Shown: positions 50,774 through 59,638 of the stretch, piece by piece | How positions within the stretch are numbered: the first letter of the stretch is position 1 | How the letters are laid out: each line of letters begins with the position of its first letter | Assembly: GCA_949300365.1 (NCBI GenBank) | Contig: CASGEC010000001.1 | Location: 501,980 to 565,979, forward strand | Length of the DNA stretch: 64,000 nt | Direction of reading: 5' to 3' | Source of the DNA: an uncultured Bacillota bacterium | GTDB taxonomy: Bacteria > Bacillota_I > Bacilli_A > RFN20 > CAG-288 | Made by a program: the position numbers and the translations under genes | Notes under the pieces: generated by a model | What the model saw: the letters and a program-made list of their open reading frames with translations, nothing else | Told to the model about the DNA's origin: nothing | Databases searched by the model: none

Positions 50774-51712
50774 CTATCTCCTTTTTTCAATGACCCTCAG
50801 GATGGCGCTTTTGGCTCTTGGATTCCTTTCGAGTTCTTCCCTTCCGGGAACGATGGGCTTTCGCGTCAGCTCGAGGAATTTCGGCTCGTCTTCGACTTGC
50901 GGGAGGAACTTGTCGACAACCTTGGGACAAGAGTGCCTCCGGAAGCTTTCCTTCACGATGCGGTCCTCCTCGAAGTTGAAGGCGATGACCGCAAGCCTTC
51001 CGCCGGGGCTGAGAAAGTCGAGGGCTTCCTCGAGGCCTCTTTCGAGTTGACCGAGTTCCCCGTTGACTTCGTATCGCAGAGCGAGGAAGAACTGTTTTGC
51101 GGGATGTCCTTTCTTGCTCAGCTCCTTTTGTGGCAGGCTTTCCTTGATCGTCTCGACGAGCTTCAGCGTCGAGTCGATTCTCCTATTCCGTCTCTTCTCG
51201 ACAATCCGTCTGCTGACAAGGTTGGCGTAGGGGCATTGGGCGTTCTTGCGGAACATCTCGGTCAGCTGTCTTTCCGAATACTGCATCACGATGTCTTCGG
51301 CCGTCCTCCCCGTCTCGTTATCCATACGCATGTCCAGGGGTCCATCCATACGGTAGGAGAACCCCCTTTCGGGCGTATCGAACTGCGGCGAGGAGACGCC
51401 GATATCCATCAGGATGAAGTCGGCCTTCTCGATTCCTTCCCGACGGATGACCGGAAAGGCTTCGGCATAGGGGGAATGCAGATAGACCCTCTGGATTCCT
51501 GTGAAAGACTTCAGCCTTTCTTCGGATTCCTCCAGCGCTTTTCTGTCCCGATCGACACCGACGAAGACACTTCCCTTGGGAATCCTTTCCAGAATGGCCT
51601 TGGCATGTCCCGCCCTTCCCAGAGTCAAATCGAGATACACGATCTTGCCATCGGGCACAAACGAGACGACTTCGTCCAGAAGGACAGGAACGTGGACGTG
51701 GCTTTCGCTCAT
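50774..51712 (-). CDS. rsmH: 16S rRNA (cytosine1402-N4)-methyltransferase
   Basis: A 312-residue RsmH (MraW). Motifs: HVPVLLDEVVSFV at the N-terminus, the SAM site YLDLTLGRAGHAKAIL, the conserved FILMDIGVSSPQFD, and ERGFSYRMDGPLDMRM. The C-terminal domain with RLAVIAFNFEEDRIVKE (usually ISFHSLEDR) is changed at the SFHS motif to AFNF. It overlaps mraZ by 4 bases and precedes the ftsL-like gene by six. Confidence 0.95.
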   Translation of the reverse strand: MSESHVHVPVLLDEVVSFVPDGKIVYLDLTLGRAGHAKAILERIPKGSVFVGVDRDRKALEESEERLKSFTGIQRVYLHSPYAEAFPVIRREGIEKADFILMDIGVSSPQFDTPERGFSYRMDGPLDMRMDNETGRTAEDIVMQYSERQLTEMFRKNAQCPYANLVSRRIVEKRRNRRIDSTLKLVETIKESLPQKELSKKGHPAKQFFLALRYEVNGELGQLERGLEEALDFLSPGGRLAVIAFNFEEDRIVKESFRRHSCPKVVDKFLPQVEDEPKFLELTRKPIVPGREELERNPRAKSAILRVIEKRR

Positions 51713-52143
51713 CCGCGCCTTCCCATCAATTCTTGGGCATTCTTGGAGAAGTTTTCCTGCTCGAACGCTTCCTGCTTCTCGTATTCTTCCTTGTCCCAGA
51801 TTTCAACATGGTCCATCACGCCGACGATGACGACTTTCCGACCCAGGGAGAGCTTTTCGGTGAGTTCGCGTGGAAGGAGAATCCGGTTATGGGAATCGAT
51901 CTGGAGGCAGAAGGTATTGCTCATGAAGGTACGCTTGGTCATTCTCGCGACGGGATCGAATTCATCCAGTCCCGCGATGAACTGCGCCTTCTTCCCATAG
52001 ACGGACGTCGGGAAAGCTTCGATGCAATGATCGAGTCCCAAGGTGACGTAGATTTCGCCGCCCTGGAAGTCGTTGCGGTAGAGCGTCGGCAAGACCATCC
52101 TGTTCTTGTCGTCGATGGTCTGCTCTTTCTTTCCGATGAACAT
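51709..52143 (-). CDS. mraZ: Transcriptional regulator MraZ
   Basis: A 144-residue MraZ, an AbrB-fold DNA-binding protein with two tandem SpoVT-AbrB units (MFIGKKEQTIDDKNRMVLP and CLQIDSHNRILLPRELTE). It normally represses or activates its own division operon by binding TGGG repeats at its promoter, and such repeats are present here. The start MFIGKKEQ has GGGAG upstream; an open frame extends 79 codons back with no similarity. First gene of the mraZ-rsmH-ftsL operon. Confidence 0.95.
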   Translation of the reverse strand: MFIGKKEQTIDDKNRMVLPTLYRNDFQGGEIYVTLGLDHCIEAFPTSVYGKKAQFIAGLDEFDPVARMTKRTFMSNTFCLQIDSHNRILLPRELTEKLSLGRKVVIVGVMDHVEIWDKEEYEKQEAFEQENFSKNAQELMGRRG

Positions 52144-52151
52144 CTTCTTCT

Positions 52152-52196
52152 CCCACTTACGCCCACAATTATACACTCTCTCCCATACAATGGCAA
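52152..52196 (-). promoter_or_regulatory. mraZ promoter with MraZ-box repeats
   Basis: On the minus strand TTGCCA (52196-52191), a 17-base spacer and TATAAT (52173-52168). TGGG occurs at 52185-52182, 52165-52162 and 52155-52152, in a strict 10-base rhythm (the missing fourth phase falls on the -10 as TGTA). MraZ is known to bind such direct repeats, so the protein should sit across the promoter and transcription start. Confidence 0.8.
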
Positions 52197-52369
52197 TCAA
52201 AAAAGGAATTTTGTCTTTGATTTCCCCATTTCCGCCCCTCGCACACATTCCGGCGCACCGCAAAAGTGCCGTCTTTATCGGCATTTTCCGCTTTTGCCAA
52301 TGCCCTCTTCCCCTTTCCCGCTCCTGGGATTTGCCGGTGGGAGAAGGTGGGCTTATTTGTTCCGAAAAA
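52197..52369. other. Spacer between yceD terminator and mraZ promoter
   Basis: No gene is seen; the usual rpmF (L32) gene that follows yceD in most bacteria is absent. A nested inverted repeat, GCAAAAG with CTTTTGC around TGCCG/CGGCA (52260-52297), lies upstream of the mraZ -35. Confidence 0.5.
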
Positions 52370-52392
52370 GGAAAAACCACCCTTCCGGGTGG
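52370..52392 (-). terminator. Rho-independent terminator after yceD
   Basis: On the minus strand CCACCC-GGAA-GGGTGG followed by TTTTTCCTTTTT, ten bases past the yceD stop. It closes the ftsQ-ftsA-ftsZ-pheS-pheT-thyX-yceD run. Confidence 0.85.
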
Positions 52393-52401
52393 CGGATATC
52401 C

Positions 52402-52929
52402 TTAGGAATCCTTCTTGTCGTCCGTCTCGTCGAAGAAGCCGTCCAGGGCCGAGAAGGCGGTCTTTTTCCTGGAGCGTTCGTACTCGTCCTCGCTCATCAG
52501 GACATAGTCATCGGTCTCTATCCGCGTCAAGGGCACTTCGGAGTAGTTTGCCGGAATGGCATCGTGAAGAAGGGAGAGGAAGGTTCCCCGCAGATGAAAC
52601 GTCCCATCCCTTTCCAGGGGAAGGTCGGATTCCTCGTCGTCCTTCGTGTCGAGGACGAGGTCGACGCCATCCTCGATGGGAAGTGCCCTTTCCTTTCCGT
52701 CATGGCTATCCCGGACAAGGGCGTTCCCGCTCAAAAGGACATGCGCCTGGAAGACAGGGCTTTTCCCGACAAGGGACACATCCAGCTGGCCATCGGCAAA
52801 GTCCAACAGGTTGACGAAAGCCTTCCTTTCCTCCGCGGTCAGTCCCACGTCGAAGGAAAGGGATGCATCGGGAAGGCGAAGGACGTATTCCGGATCCAGC
52901 GAAAGGCAATCCTCTTCCTTCCTATTCAT
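52402..52929 (-). CDS. yceD: YceD family (DUF177) protein
   Basis: A 175-residue DUF177 protein, a family linked to 23S rRNA processing and normally followed by rpmF. The family features are weak here: a beta-rich N-terminal half with LDVSLVGKSPVFQAHVLLSG and the DLVLDTKDDEE segment, and a C-terminal ETDDYVLMSEDEYERSR stretch. The CxR-C cysteine motif often seen in the family (SRCL) is missing, and rpmF is missing too. The name is given on overall pattern with moderate confidence. It overlaps the thyX stop by 8 bases. Confidence 0.65.
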   Translation of the reverse strand: MNRKEEDCLSLDPEYVLRLPDASLSFDVGLTAEERKAFVNLLDFADGQLDVSLVGKSPVFQAHVLLSGNALVRDSHDGKERALPIEDGVDLVLDTKDDEESDLPLERDGTFHLRGTFLSLLHDAIPANYSEVPLTRIETDDYVLMSEDEYERSRKKTAFSALDGFFDETDDKKDS

Positions 52930-53815
52930 GGCATTCCTCCGGAAGGAGAAGCTTTCTTTGAAGAAGATCGTCGCGGACCTTCTCCATCACACGGCGAATA
53001 TCGGGATGGGCAAAAGGGGAACAGCGGAGGGCAAGGATATGGATCCACTCCTTAAGGGAGCAGGTCACCATGATGGAAGCCTTGAGGGCATTGGAAAGGA
53101 CGCTCCGTGCCTCCTGAGGCTTGGCGCCGGCTTCCAAAAGGGCGAAGTAGGCATCGGAGGCCTCCTGGAAGAAACGGTCGTAGATCGTCTTCATCTCCTC
53201 ATAGCGAAGAGGCTTGATGAAGGTGAGGCAGTTTTCGAACTTGTCCTTGGAATAGTTGCAATAGCGGGTCGACTCCTGGGCAAAGGAGCACGGCCTGTGT
53301 CGGACAAGCTCGTGGGTGACACCGCGGTCGGTGATGAGGTGGTAGGTCGGATAGACAGAAAGAAGGTAATGCTCCCGTGAAAGGTTCTCTCTCTCCGGAG
53401 AGACAAGCATGGCCCCTTCCCTATTGGCAAACTCACCAAGGACCTTCTGGATATCCGCGCTCAGTGCGGACATCAGGACACGATAGGCATTTCTTCTCTC
53501 GTCTTGGGACTCCAGAAGCGGGCGAAGGGAAGTCGAGACATAATAGCGGCCCTTGTCCTCAAAGCGGTCCTGATAGGCATCGTCAAACTGGCGGATTTCC
53601 TGATACGCCTCTTCCCGTAGCCGAAAGAGGAAACGGTAGTGCTCGATCATGGCAAGATGGCCATTGGCGATGAGCCGGGAGAGAAAGAGGACGTTGCTTT
53701 CATGGTCCTTTTCGGAAACCTGGTAGCAGTTATGGGCGACAAGGGCGACGTGGTCGAAGAAGTCCTCGGCGCGGACATAGGTAGCCGAATCCTCGACAAG
53801 GCGGAAGCTACTCAT
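52922..53815 (-). CDS. thyX: FAD-dependent thymidylate synthase ThyX
   Basis: A 297-residue ThyX, which makes dTMP from dUMP using FAD and methylenetetrahydrofolate. The signature RHRxxSxxxxSxRY is present as RHRPCSFAQESTRY, and the FAD and dUMP-binding region has GHLAMIEHYRFLFRL and ALKASIMVTCSLKEWIHIL. Somewhat longer than the common 210-250 residues. ATG 53815 is favoured (GAGAGGTG six bases upstream); a GTG three codons earlier overlaps the pheT stop. Presence of ThyX suggests that ThyA may be absent. Confidence 0.94.
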   Translation of the reverse strand: MSSFRLVEDSATYVRAEDFFDHVALVAHNCYQVSEKDHESNVLFLSRLIANGHLAMIEHYRFLFRLREEAYQEIRQFDDAYQDRFEDKGRYYVSTSLRPLLESQDERRNAYRVLMSALSADIQKVLGEFANREGAMLVSPERENLSREHYLLSVYPTYHLITDRGVTHELVRHRPCSFAQESTRYCNYSKDKFENCLTFIKPLRYEEMKTIYDRFFQEASDAYFALLEAGAKPQEARSVLSNALKASIMVTCSLKEWIHILALRCSPFAHPDIRRVMEKVRDDLLQRKLLLPEECHE

Positions 53816-53816
53816 C

Positions 53817-56177
53817 CTATTCACCTCTCAAACCCAGGCCAAGACTCTTGCGGACTTCCTCGACGGCCAATTCGACAGAAGCGGAAATCTCCGCATCGGT
53901 AAGGGTCTTCTCGCCGGCGATAAGAAGGCTGACGCCGATATAGTCACAGTTTTCCTTCTCGTCGTGGAAGAGGTCGAAGAGAGAGACGTCGACGATATGG
54001 CTTCCCTTGGCCTTGAGGATGGTCTTGCGGATCGTGGCATAGTCGCTCTTGCCATCCAGGCGGAAGGAAAGATCCCGGCGGACAGGGAGTGACCCTTTTC
54101 TTTCTTCCATATGGAAGCGTCCGGAGGGCTGGGAAAGAAGATAGCCGAGGTCGAACTCGCCGACAATGGGTTCCCCTCTCTCCACCTTCGGGGAAAGGAC
54201 GCCGAAGGTCCCGACGAGTTTCTTTCCAAGGAAGACATCCGCGCTTGCCATCGGGTTGAAGGACGGATTCTCGCTCGGAAGGAGACGATACCTCCCTTCC
54301 TTCATGCCCAAAAGGGAGAAGAGGGACTCGACAGCCCCCTTCATCGTCAAGAAGGAATAGGGCATCGGTCTGAAGTTGTCGCAGGCATAGTGGTTACCCG
54401 ACTGCAGGAGGGCAAGATAGAGGCCGTTTCCCTCCGGGGTGTCGATAGGCGAGATTTCGAAAAGCGAAAGGTCGTTATGCTGTCTTCCCTGATTGGAATG
54501 CATGCAGGAAAGAAGGGAGGAAAGAAGGTCGCTGCGGACAAACTCATGGTCCTTCGTCATCGGGTTCTTGACCTGATAGGACAAATCCTCCGAAAAGACG
54601 CGCAGCTTCCTGTCCTCTTCCTTGGAGACAAGGGTATAGGTCAGGCATTCGGAAAAGCCCATCCCGGAAAGAAGATCCTCGATGGCGCGCTGCTTTTTCT
54701 GCGAGTCGTTCAGTCCGCCATAGGTGATGGGGAAGTGCTCCAGGGACGGCTTGATGCGCTCGGCACCATAGTAGCGGAAAACCTCCTCGTCGATATCGCA
54801 CTGCTCGCGGAGGTCGTTCCTGTCAAGAGGCGGATAAAGAAGGCCATCCTTCTTCTCTACGCGATAGCGGGAAAGGACTTCGTCCACTTCCTCTTCCGTA
54901 TAGTCGGATCCGAGCCGCCTATTGAGACGCTCCAGCGAGAAAGCGATTCCTCCCGTCTTCGGCGGAAGGCTTTCCGTAGAGCAATAGGAATAAAGCTTAT
55001 AATCCTCCAGGAAGTAGGGAAGAAGGGCGATGGTGACCTGCACGGCCTCATCGATAAGATACGGGTTCCTGCCCTTGCCGAAAAGCTGGCTTGAGAAGGA
55101 GGAGAGGCCAAGACGGGCGGACGTGTGGCGGATGTTCTTGTGATAGAAGCAGGCAAGCTCGATATCCACGCCGGAAGTATCCTCCCTTACCATGGCCTTC
55201 CTTCCAGAGGCGATGCCGGCAAGACAGAGGATATCCTTGCCTCCGAAGATGGAAAGGTCTCCCTTGACAAGGTCGTACTTCTCCCCGTCAAAGGCCTCGA
55301 AAGGCCCTTCGTAATCATCGCGGAGGACGTAGTTTTGGCCCTCGTTGTCGCGAGAATCGTAGAGGTTAAGCGGCTGACCGGTGACAAGCATCGCGAAGTT
55401 TCCAAGGTCGACAAGCGGGGAAAGCGGACGGATGCCTGAGGCCTGGAGATAGCGCCTGAGAGCAAGCGGTGTCTCCTTCTTCGGCTTGATGTCGCGAAGG
55501 GAAAGGATATCAAAGCGCGGGCAGGAGGCACTCTGGCTTTCGCATTTGACGATGGAAGGAAGGGAAGAGATGTCGGTCTTCTTCAAGGAGACAGGCTTTC
55601 TTCCAAAGAGGGCGGAAAGCTCACGCGCCAGGCCAAGATAGGAGAGGCAGTCCGGGCGATTGGGAAGGACGTTGACATCCAGAACGACGTCATCCAGTCC
55701 CAGATAGGAAAGGACGTTTCTTTCCCCGACAGGGGCATCCTCCGGAAGTTCCTCGATTCCGACGACCTGCTTCTCGTCGAGCATTTCCTTGGGAACGCCA
55801 AGTTCCACCAAGGAGCAGCACATGCCCTCGGAGCTCTCGCCGCGGATGACGCCCTTCTTGATGGTGATGCCAAGGGCAGGAAGCTCACAGCCCTCCAAGG
55901 CGACGATGACCTTGATTCCCTTGCGGGCATTGGGGGCACCGCAGACGATGTGGAGGATGCCTTCCCCGCCGGCATCGATGGTCAGAAGGTGCAGATGGTC
56001 GCTATCGGGATGCTTGCGCTCCTCAAGGACCTTTCCGATGACAAGACGGGAGGCAGAGGCAATACTTTCCGTTCCCTCGACCTCGAATCCGGAGAAAGTC
56101 AGACGATGGCAGACATCCTCGACGGAAAGGCCGGAGAGATCCACCAATTTCGAAAGCAATCGATAAGAGAACAGCAT
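53817..56177 (-). CDS. pheT: Phenylalanyl-tRNA synthetase beta subunit
   Basis: A 786-residue PheT. It has the N-terminal part with VIGKVLEERKHPDSDHLHLL (tRNA-binding EMAP-like domain), the B3/B4 editing region, B5, the inactive catalytic-like domain, and the C-terminal FDX-ACB anticodon-binding domain (VRRDLSFRLDGKSDYATIRK). Length is standard. It follows pheS by three bases. Confidence 0.96.
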   Translation of the reverse strand: MLFSYRLLSKLVDLSGLSVEDVCHRLTFSGFEVEGTESIASASRLVIGKVLEERKHPDSDHLHLLTIDAGGEGILHIVCGAPNARKGIKVIVALEGCELPALGITIKKGVIRGESSEGMCCSLVELGVPKEMLDEKQVVGIEELPEDAPVGERNVLSYLGLDDVVLDVNVLPNRPDCLSYLGLARELSALFGRKPVSLKKTDISSLPSIVKCESQSASCPRFDILSLRDIKPKKETPLALRRYLQASGIRPLSPLVDLGNFAMLVTGQPLNLYDSRDNEGQNYVLRDDYEGPFEAFDGEKYDLVKGDLSIFGGKDILCLAGIASGRKAMVREDTSGVDIELACFYHKNIRHTSARLGLSSFSSQLFGKGRNPYLIDEAVQVTIALLPYFLEDYKLYSYCSTESLPPKTGGIAFSLERLNRRLGSDYTEEEVDEVLSRYRVEKKDGLLYPPLDRNDLREQCDIDEEVFRYYGAERIKPSLEHFPITYGGLNDSQKKQRAIEDLLSGMGFSECLTYTLVSKEEDRKLRVFSEDLSYQVKNPMTKDHEFVRSDLLSSLLSCMHSNQGRQHNDLSLFEISPIDTPEGNGLYLALLQSGNHYACDNFRPMPYSFLTMKGAVESLFSLLGMKEGRYRLLPSENPSFNPMASADVFLGKKLVGTFGVLSPKVERGEPIVGEFDLGYLLSQPSGRFHMEERKGSLPVRRDLSFRLDGKSDYATIRKTILKAKGSHIVDVSLFDLFHDEKENCDYIGVSLLIAGEKTLTDAEISASVELAVEEVRKSLGLGLRGE

Positions 56178-56180
56178 GCC

Positions 56181-57227
56181 TTACTCCTTTCTGAACTGGG
56201 CGAGGAAATCCGCATCGTCCAGGTAGAGCTTCTTGATGTCGTCGATTCCGTACTTGAGCATGGCGATACGGTCGATGCCCAGTCCGAAGGCAAAGCCTTG
56301 GCAGGCCTTGTCGTCATAGCCGTTGAGACGCAGGACATTGGGATGGACCATGCCGGCGCCCAGGATCTCGATCCAGCCGGTGTTCTTGCAGAAAGAGCAT
56401 CCCTTCCCGTCGCATTCGAAGCAGGAGATGTCCGCCTCGATGGAGGGTTCCGTGAAGGGGAAGAAAGACGGGCGGAAGCGGACGGAACGCTTTTCGCCGA
56501 AGAGATGGCGGAGGAGCTTGGTCAAAAGCTCGAGAAGATTGGCAAAGGTGGCATCCTTGGAAATGACCAGCCCTTCGATCTGGCCGAACTGGTGGGAGTG
56601 GGTGGCATCGTTGTCGCGGCGGTAGACCTTTCCCGGGCAGATGATCTTGACCGGTTCCTTCCCGCCCATTTCCTTCATGACGCGGGACTGGACGGCCGAG
56701 GTGTGGCTTCTTAGGATCCAGCCATCGGAAATGACGAAGGAATCCTGCATGTCCCTTGCCGGATGGTCCTTGGGGATATTGACGCGCTCGAAGTTGTTCT
56801 CGTCGGTCTCGACCTCCGGGCCGTCGGCAACGACAAAGCCCAGGCCCACGAAGAAGTCAACGATCTCCCGGACGACCTTGAAATAAGGATGGATCGTCCC
56901 CGTGGCCTTGTCAAAGCCCGGAAGGCTGATGTCGACCTTCTTTTTTGCCATCTTTTCCAGAAGCATCTTCTCGTCGATTTCCTTCAGGCGCTCCTCGTAG
57001 ATGGCGGTGATGTTTGCCTTGAGCTCGGAAAGGACTTGGCCGAAAACCTTGCGGTCCTCAAGCGAGAGATCCTTCATTCCCTGATAGAAGGACGTCAGGG
57101 CGCTTTTCTTTCCCAGATGCCTTCCCTTGAAGGCGTTGAGCTTGTCCAGGCTGTCGACTTCCTGGCTTTCCTTGCGGCAGGAATCCAAAGCCTTTTCGCA
57201 TTGTTGTCGGAATTCCAAGATGGTCAT
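56181..57227 (-). CDS. pheS: Phenylalanyl-tRNA synthetase alpha subunit
   Basis: A 348-residue PheS, the catalytic subunit. An N-terminal coiled coil (LNAFKGRHLGKKSALTSFY) is followed by class II motifs: HPYFKVVREIVDFFVGLGF, motif 2 (KIICPGKVYRRDNDATHSHQF) and motif 3 (FAFGLGIDRIAMLKYGIDDI). It starts by ATGA overlap with the end of ftsZ, an unusual partner, so charging of tRNA-Phe is tied to the division operon here. Confidence 0.96.
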   Translation of the reverse strand: MTILEFRQQCEKALDSCRKESQEVDSLDKLNAFKGRHLGKKSALTSFYQGMKDLSLEDRKVFGQVLSELKANITAIYEERLKEIDEKMLLEKMAKKKVDISLPGFDKATGTIHPYFKVVREIVDFFVGLGFVVADGPEVETDENNFERVNIPKDHPARDMQDSFVISDGWILRSHTSAVQSRVMKEMGGKEPVKIICPGKVYRRDNDATHSHQFGQIEGLVISKDATFANLLELLTKLLRHLFGEKRSVRFRPSFFPFTEPSIEADISCFECDGKGCSFCKNTGWIEILGAGMVHPNVLRLNGYDDKACQGFAFGLGIDRIAMLKYGIDDIKKLYLDDADFLAQFRKE

Positions 57228-58459
57228 TTGCTTTCATCCTCTTTTTCAATCGGCGTCGAATGGCTTTCTTCCTTTCCCTCCTTCTCAAAGAGGGTCTTGA
57301 GGTAGTCCGGAAGGACGGAATTCTGTTCTTCTTCCTTGATTTCCTTCTCGACGCGGCTTTCCCCTTCCCTGAGCGGCGACTCATAGGCGGGGGTTGGAGA
57401 AGGAGCCGTCCGATCGACGATATAGGGGCGGTTGGAGCGGGTGAGGTTATTGGTCGATGGGAGGTTCAGCTCGATTTCCTTGGCGAAGTCGGTGGCGATG
57501 ATGGCGATCTTCATTTCGTCCTGGAACTTCTCGTTCATCTGCACGCCGAAAATGATGTTCACGCCATTGTCCTGGTCGGCCCCGGCAGCCTCGGTGATGT
57601 AGTCGATGGCATGCTGGATATCCTCGAGGGTGACGTCCTCGCTCACGGTGACGTTGATGATCATCGAGCGGCTTCCCTTGATGGAGGCTTCCAGAAGCGG
57701 GGAGTTGATGGCGTTTGTCGCTGCCTCGATGGCCTTGTTCTCGCCCTTGCCCGTGCCGATGCCGATAAGGGAGAGGCCCTTGCCCTGCAGGGTCGACTTC
57801 ACGTCGGCAAAGTCGAGGTTGATGATGCCGTGGACAAGGATCAGGTCCGTGACGGTGCTGACGGAATCGGCAAGGGTCTTGTCGGAAGCGGCAAAGGCGT
57901 TCTTGATCGACTGTCCGCCGGAGCTGAACATCAGCCGGTCGTTGGAGACGACGATAAGCGCATCGACGTTCTTGATCAGCTCATTGATGCCTTCCAGGGC
58001 GTTGAGCTTGCGAAGCTTTCCCTCGAAGTTGAAGGGTCTGGTGACGATGGCAAGGACAAGACAGCCCTCTTCCTTGCTGGCCTTGGCAACGACCGGGGCA
58101 GCGCCCGTACCGGTTCCGCCGCCTTCGCCGACGGCGATGAAGACCATGTCGCATCCCTTGACGACAAGCTTGATGTCCTCATAGGAATCCTCAGCGGCCT
58201 TCTTTCCCATTTCCGGGTTGCCGCCGGCACCCAATCCCTTGGTGACGTTTCTTCCCAGCACGAGTTTGTTTGGGCAAGGGGAATTGGAAAGGGCCTGGTT
58301 ATCCGTATTGAAGACCCAATATTCGACCTGTTCTTCCTTGTCGTGGATCATCTGGTTGACGGCATTGGATCCGCCTCCGCCGACGCCGATAACCTTTATC
58401 TTGGCATTTGTCTTCAGCTCGTCTTCGTCGATCATGGCCTTGAGTTCTCTTTCTTCCAT
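57224..58459 (-). CDS. ftsZ: Cell division protein FtsZ
   Basis: A 411-residue bacterial tubulin that forms the Z-ring. The GTP-binding motif is GEGGGTGTGAAPVVA; GVGGGGSNAVNQMI and the FNTDNQAL region are typical; the T7 catalytic loop reads NLDFADVKSTL. The variable linker is followed by a C-terminal peptide LPDYLKTLFEK, which may bind FtsA. An AAGGAG lies eight bases before the ATG. It follows ftsA by 12 bases. Confidence 0.97.
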   Translation of the reverse strand: MEERELKAMIDEDELKTNAKIKVIGVGGGGSNAVNQMIHDKEEQVEYWVFNTDNQALSNSPCPNKLVLGRNVTKGLGAGGNPEMGKKAAEDSYEDIKLVVKGCDMVFIAVGEGGGTGTGAAPVVAKASKEEGCLVLAIVTRPFNFEGKLRKLNALEGINELIKNVDALIVVSNDRLMFSSGGQSIKNAFAASDKTLADSVSTVTDLILVHGIINLDFADVKSTLQGKGLSLIGIGTGKGENKAIEAATNAINSPLLEASIKGSRSMIINVTVSEDVTLEDIQHAIDYITEAAGADQDNGVNIIFGVQMNEKFQDEMKIAIIATDFAKEIELNLPSTNNLTRSNRPYIVDRTAPSPTPAYESPLREGESRVEKEIKEEEQNSVLPDYLKTLFEKEGKEESHSTPIEKEDESK

Positions 58460-58471
58460 GGCATTGTCTCC

Positions 58472-59635
58472 TTAGTTCCGACCAAAGAAGGTCTTCCTTA
58501 TCACTTCGTCTTCCGCCTGTCTCTGCCCTTCGTTGCTGGATAGCTGATAGGGGAGGGAAGAGGCCTTGATGGCACCAAGACACGGGATGAAGTCCTGGCT
58601 TCTGGCACCGATGCTGTTGTTGTTGACGATGTAGCATTCCCGTCCTGTCCCTTCCGAAAGGAAGGCATCGATTCCCGCTATCTCCGCCCCCGATCCAAAG
58701 AGGACGAGCGGCACGTTCTGCTCCAGATGCAAGGAATCGCTCAGTTCGTCGGCTTTCCCGAGAATCGGCGCAAAGGCCTTTTCCAGGACCCGTCTTATCG
58801 TATCCAAAGTCGTCACATGGGGCAAGGGGGCGACGATATGGTCCGTATCGGCAACAAAGCCGAAGAGACGGACAAACGTCTCGGCTTCCTTTAACGGGGC
58901 TCCGCTTTGCGTGCTGAACCCCTTGATGAAATCCGCGATTCCTAAGTCCAGGGATTCCGAAAGGAGAAGCCGCCGCTCCTCGACAAGGGAAAAGGTCACG
59001 TGATCTTCCGAAAGGGACAGGAAGAGGAATTTCTCGGGGATGAAGGTTCCCTGGAGGAAGCAGAGGGAGGCATAGACGTCGACCAATTCGAGGTAGGGGA
59101 AGATGTCGAGGTCGTTGAAGATCTTGCGGTAGCGATGGACGTCATTGGAATCCAGAAGCATGCAATCCGCCTTCACGGTCAGCTTCTCGGAGGAAAGTCC
59201 CGGAAGGAATTCCCGTTTGGCCTGGTTGTCGTAGACGAAAAGGAACGGGGCGCAGCAGACGGCGGCATAGCCATCTTCCCTCGTCTCCTTCTGGATCATG
59301 TTGATGCAGTTGGAATAGTCCAGCTGTCGAATATGGTTGAGCTTGTCCACGGTCAAGGTCGTTCCTTCGCCTTCCTTGCAGCGGAAGTTCTTTCCCGGGA
59401 AAATCGCGATGACCGGTCCGAAGTCGAAATTCGCTCCCAAGGCCTTCCTGGCCGTCTGGAAAAGAAGGGCGATGCTCTCCTCCGCGGCCTTGACGGAAAT
59501 GCCGCCATCGCTATCCAAGGGAATCCTCTCCCCCTGGAGAGCCTGCAAGAGATAGACCTTGCCATTCTGGACATAGCCGATCGCCATCCGGATGCCGGAC
59601 TGGGCGATCTCGATTGCCGTCACGTTGTTTGCCAT
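58472..59635 (-). CDS. ftsA: Cell division protein FtsA (divergent)
   Basis: A 387-residue actin-like protein between ftsQ and ftsZ. The ASKHA fold is visible as TAIEIAQSGIRMAIGYV (phosphate-1), an SHS2-like 1C domain (residues about 80-180) and SLDLGIADFIKGF (phosphate-2 region). LVLFGSGAEIAGIDAFL is the adenosine motif. The C-terminal DEVIRKTFFGRN is amphipathic and probably anchors the protein to the membrane. Sequence is quite diverged from Bacillus FtsA, so position carries part of the evidence. Confidence 0.87.
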   Translation of the reverse strand: MANNVTAIEIAQSGIRMAIGYVQNGKVYLLQALQGERIPLDSDGGISVKAAEESIALLFQTARKALGANFDFGPVIAIFPGKNFRCKEGEGTTLTVDKLNHIRQLDYSNCINMIQKETREDGYAAVCCAPFLFVYDNQAKREFLPGLSSEKLTVKADCMLLDSNDVHRYRKIFNDLDIFPYLELVDVYASLCFLQGTFIPEKFLFLSLSEDHVTFSLVEERRLLLSESLDLGIADFIKGFSTQSGAPLKEAETFVRLFGFVADTDHIVAPLPHVTTLDTIRRVLEKAFAPILGKADELSDSLHLEQNVPLVLFGSGAEIAGIDAFLSEGTGRECYIVNNNSIGARSQDFIPCLGAIKASSLPYQLSSNEGQRQAEDEVIRKTFFGRN

Positions 59636-59638
59636 CTG

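Noticed and set aside
52260-52297. Nested inverted repeat as an mraZ leader attenuator
   Set aside because: It lies upstream of the mraZ -35 element, so it is not part of the mRNA from that promoter.
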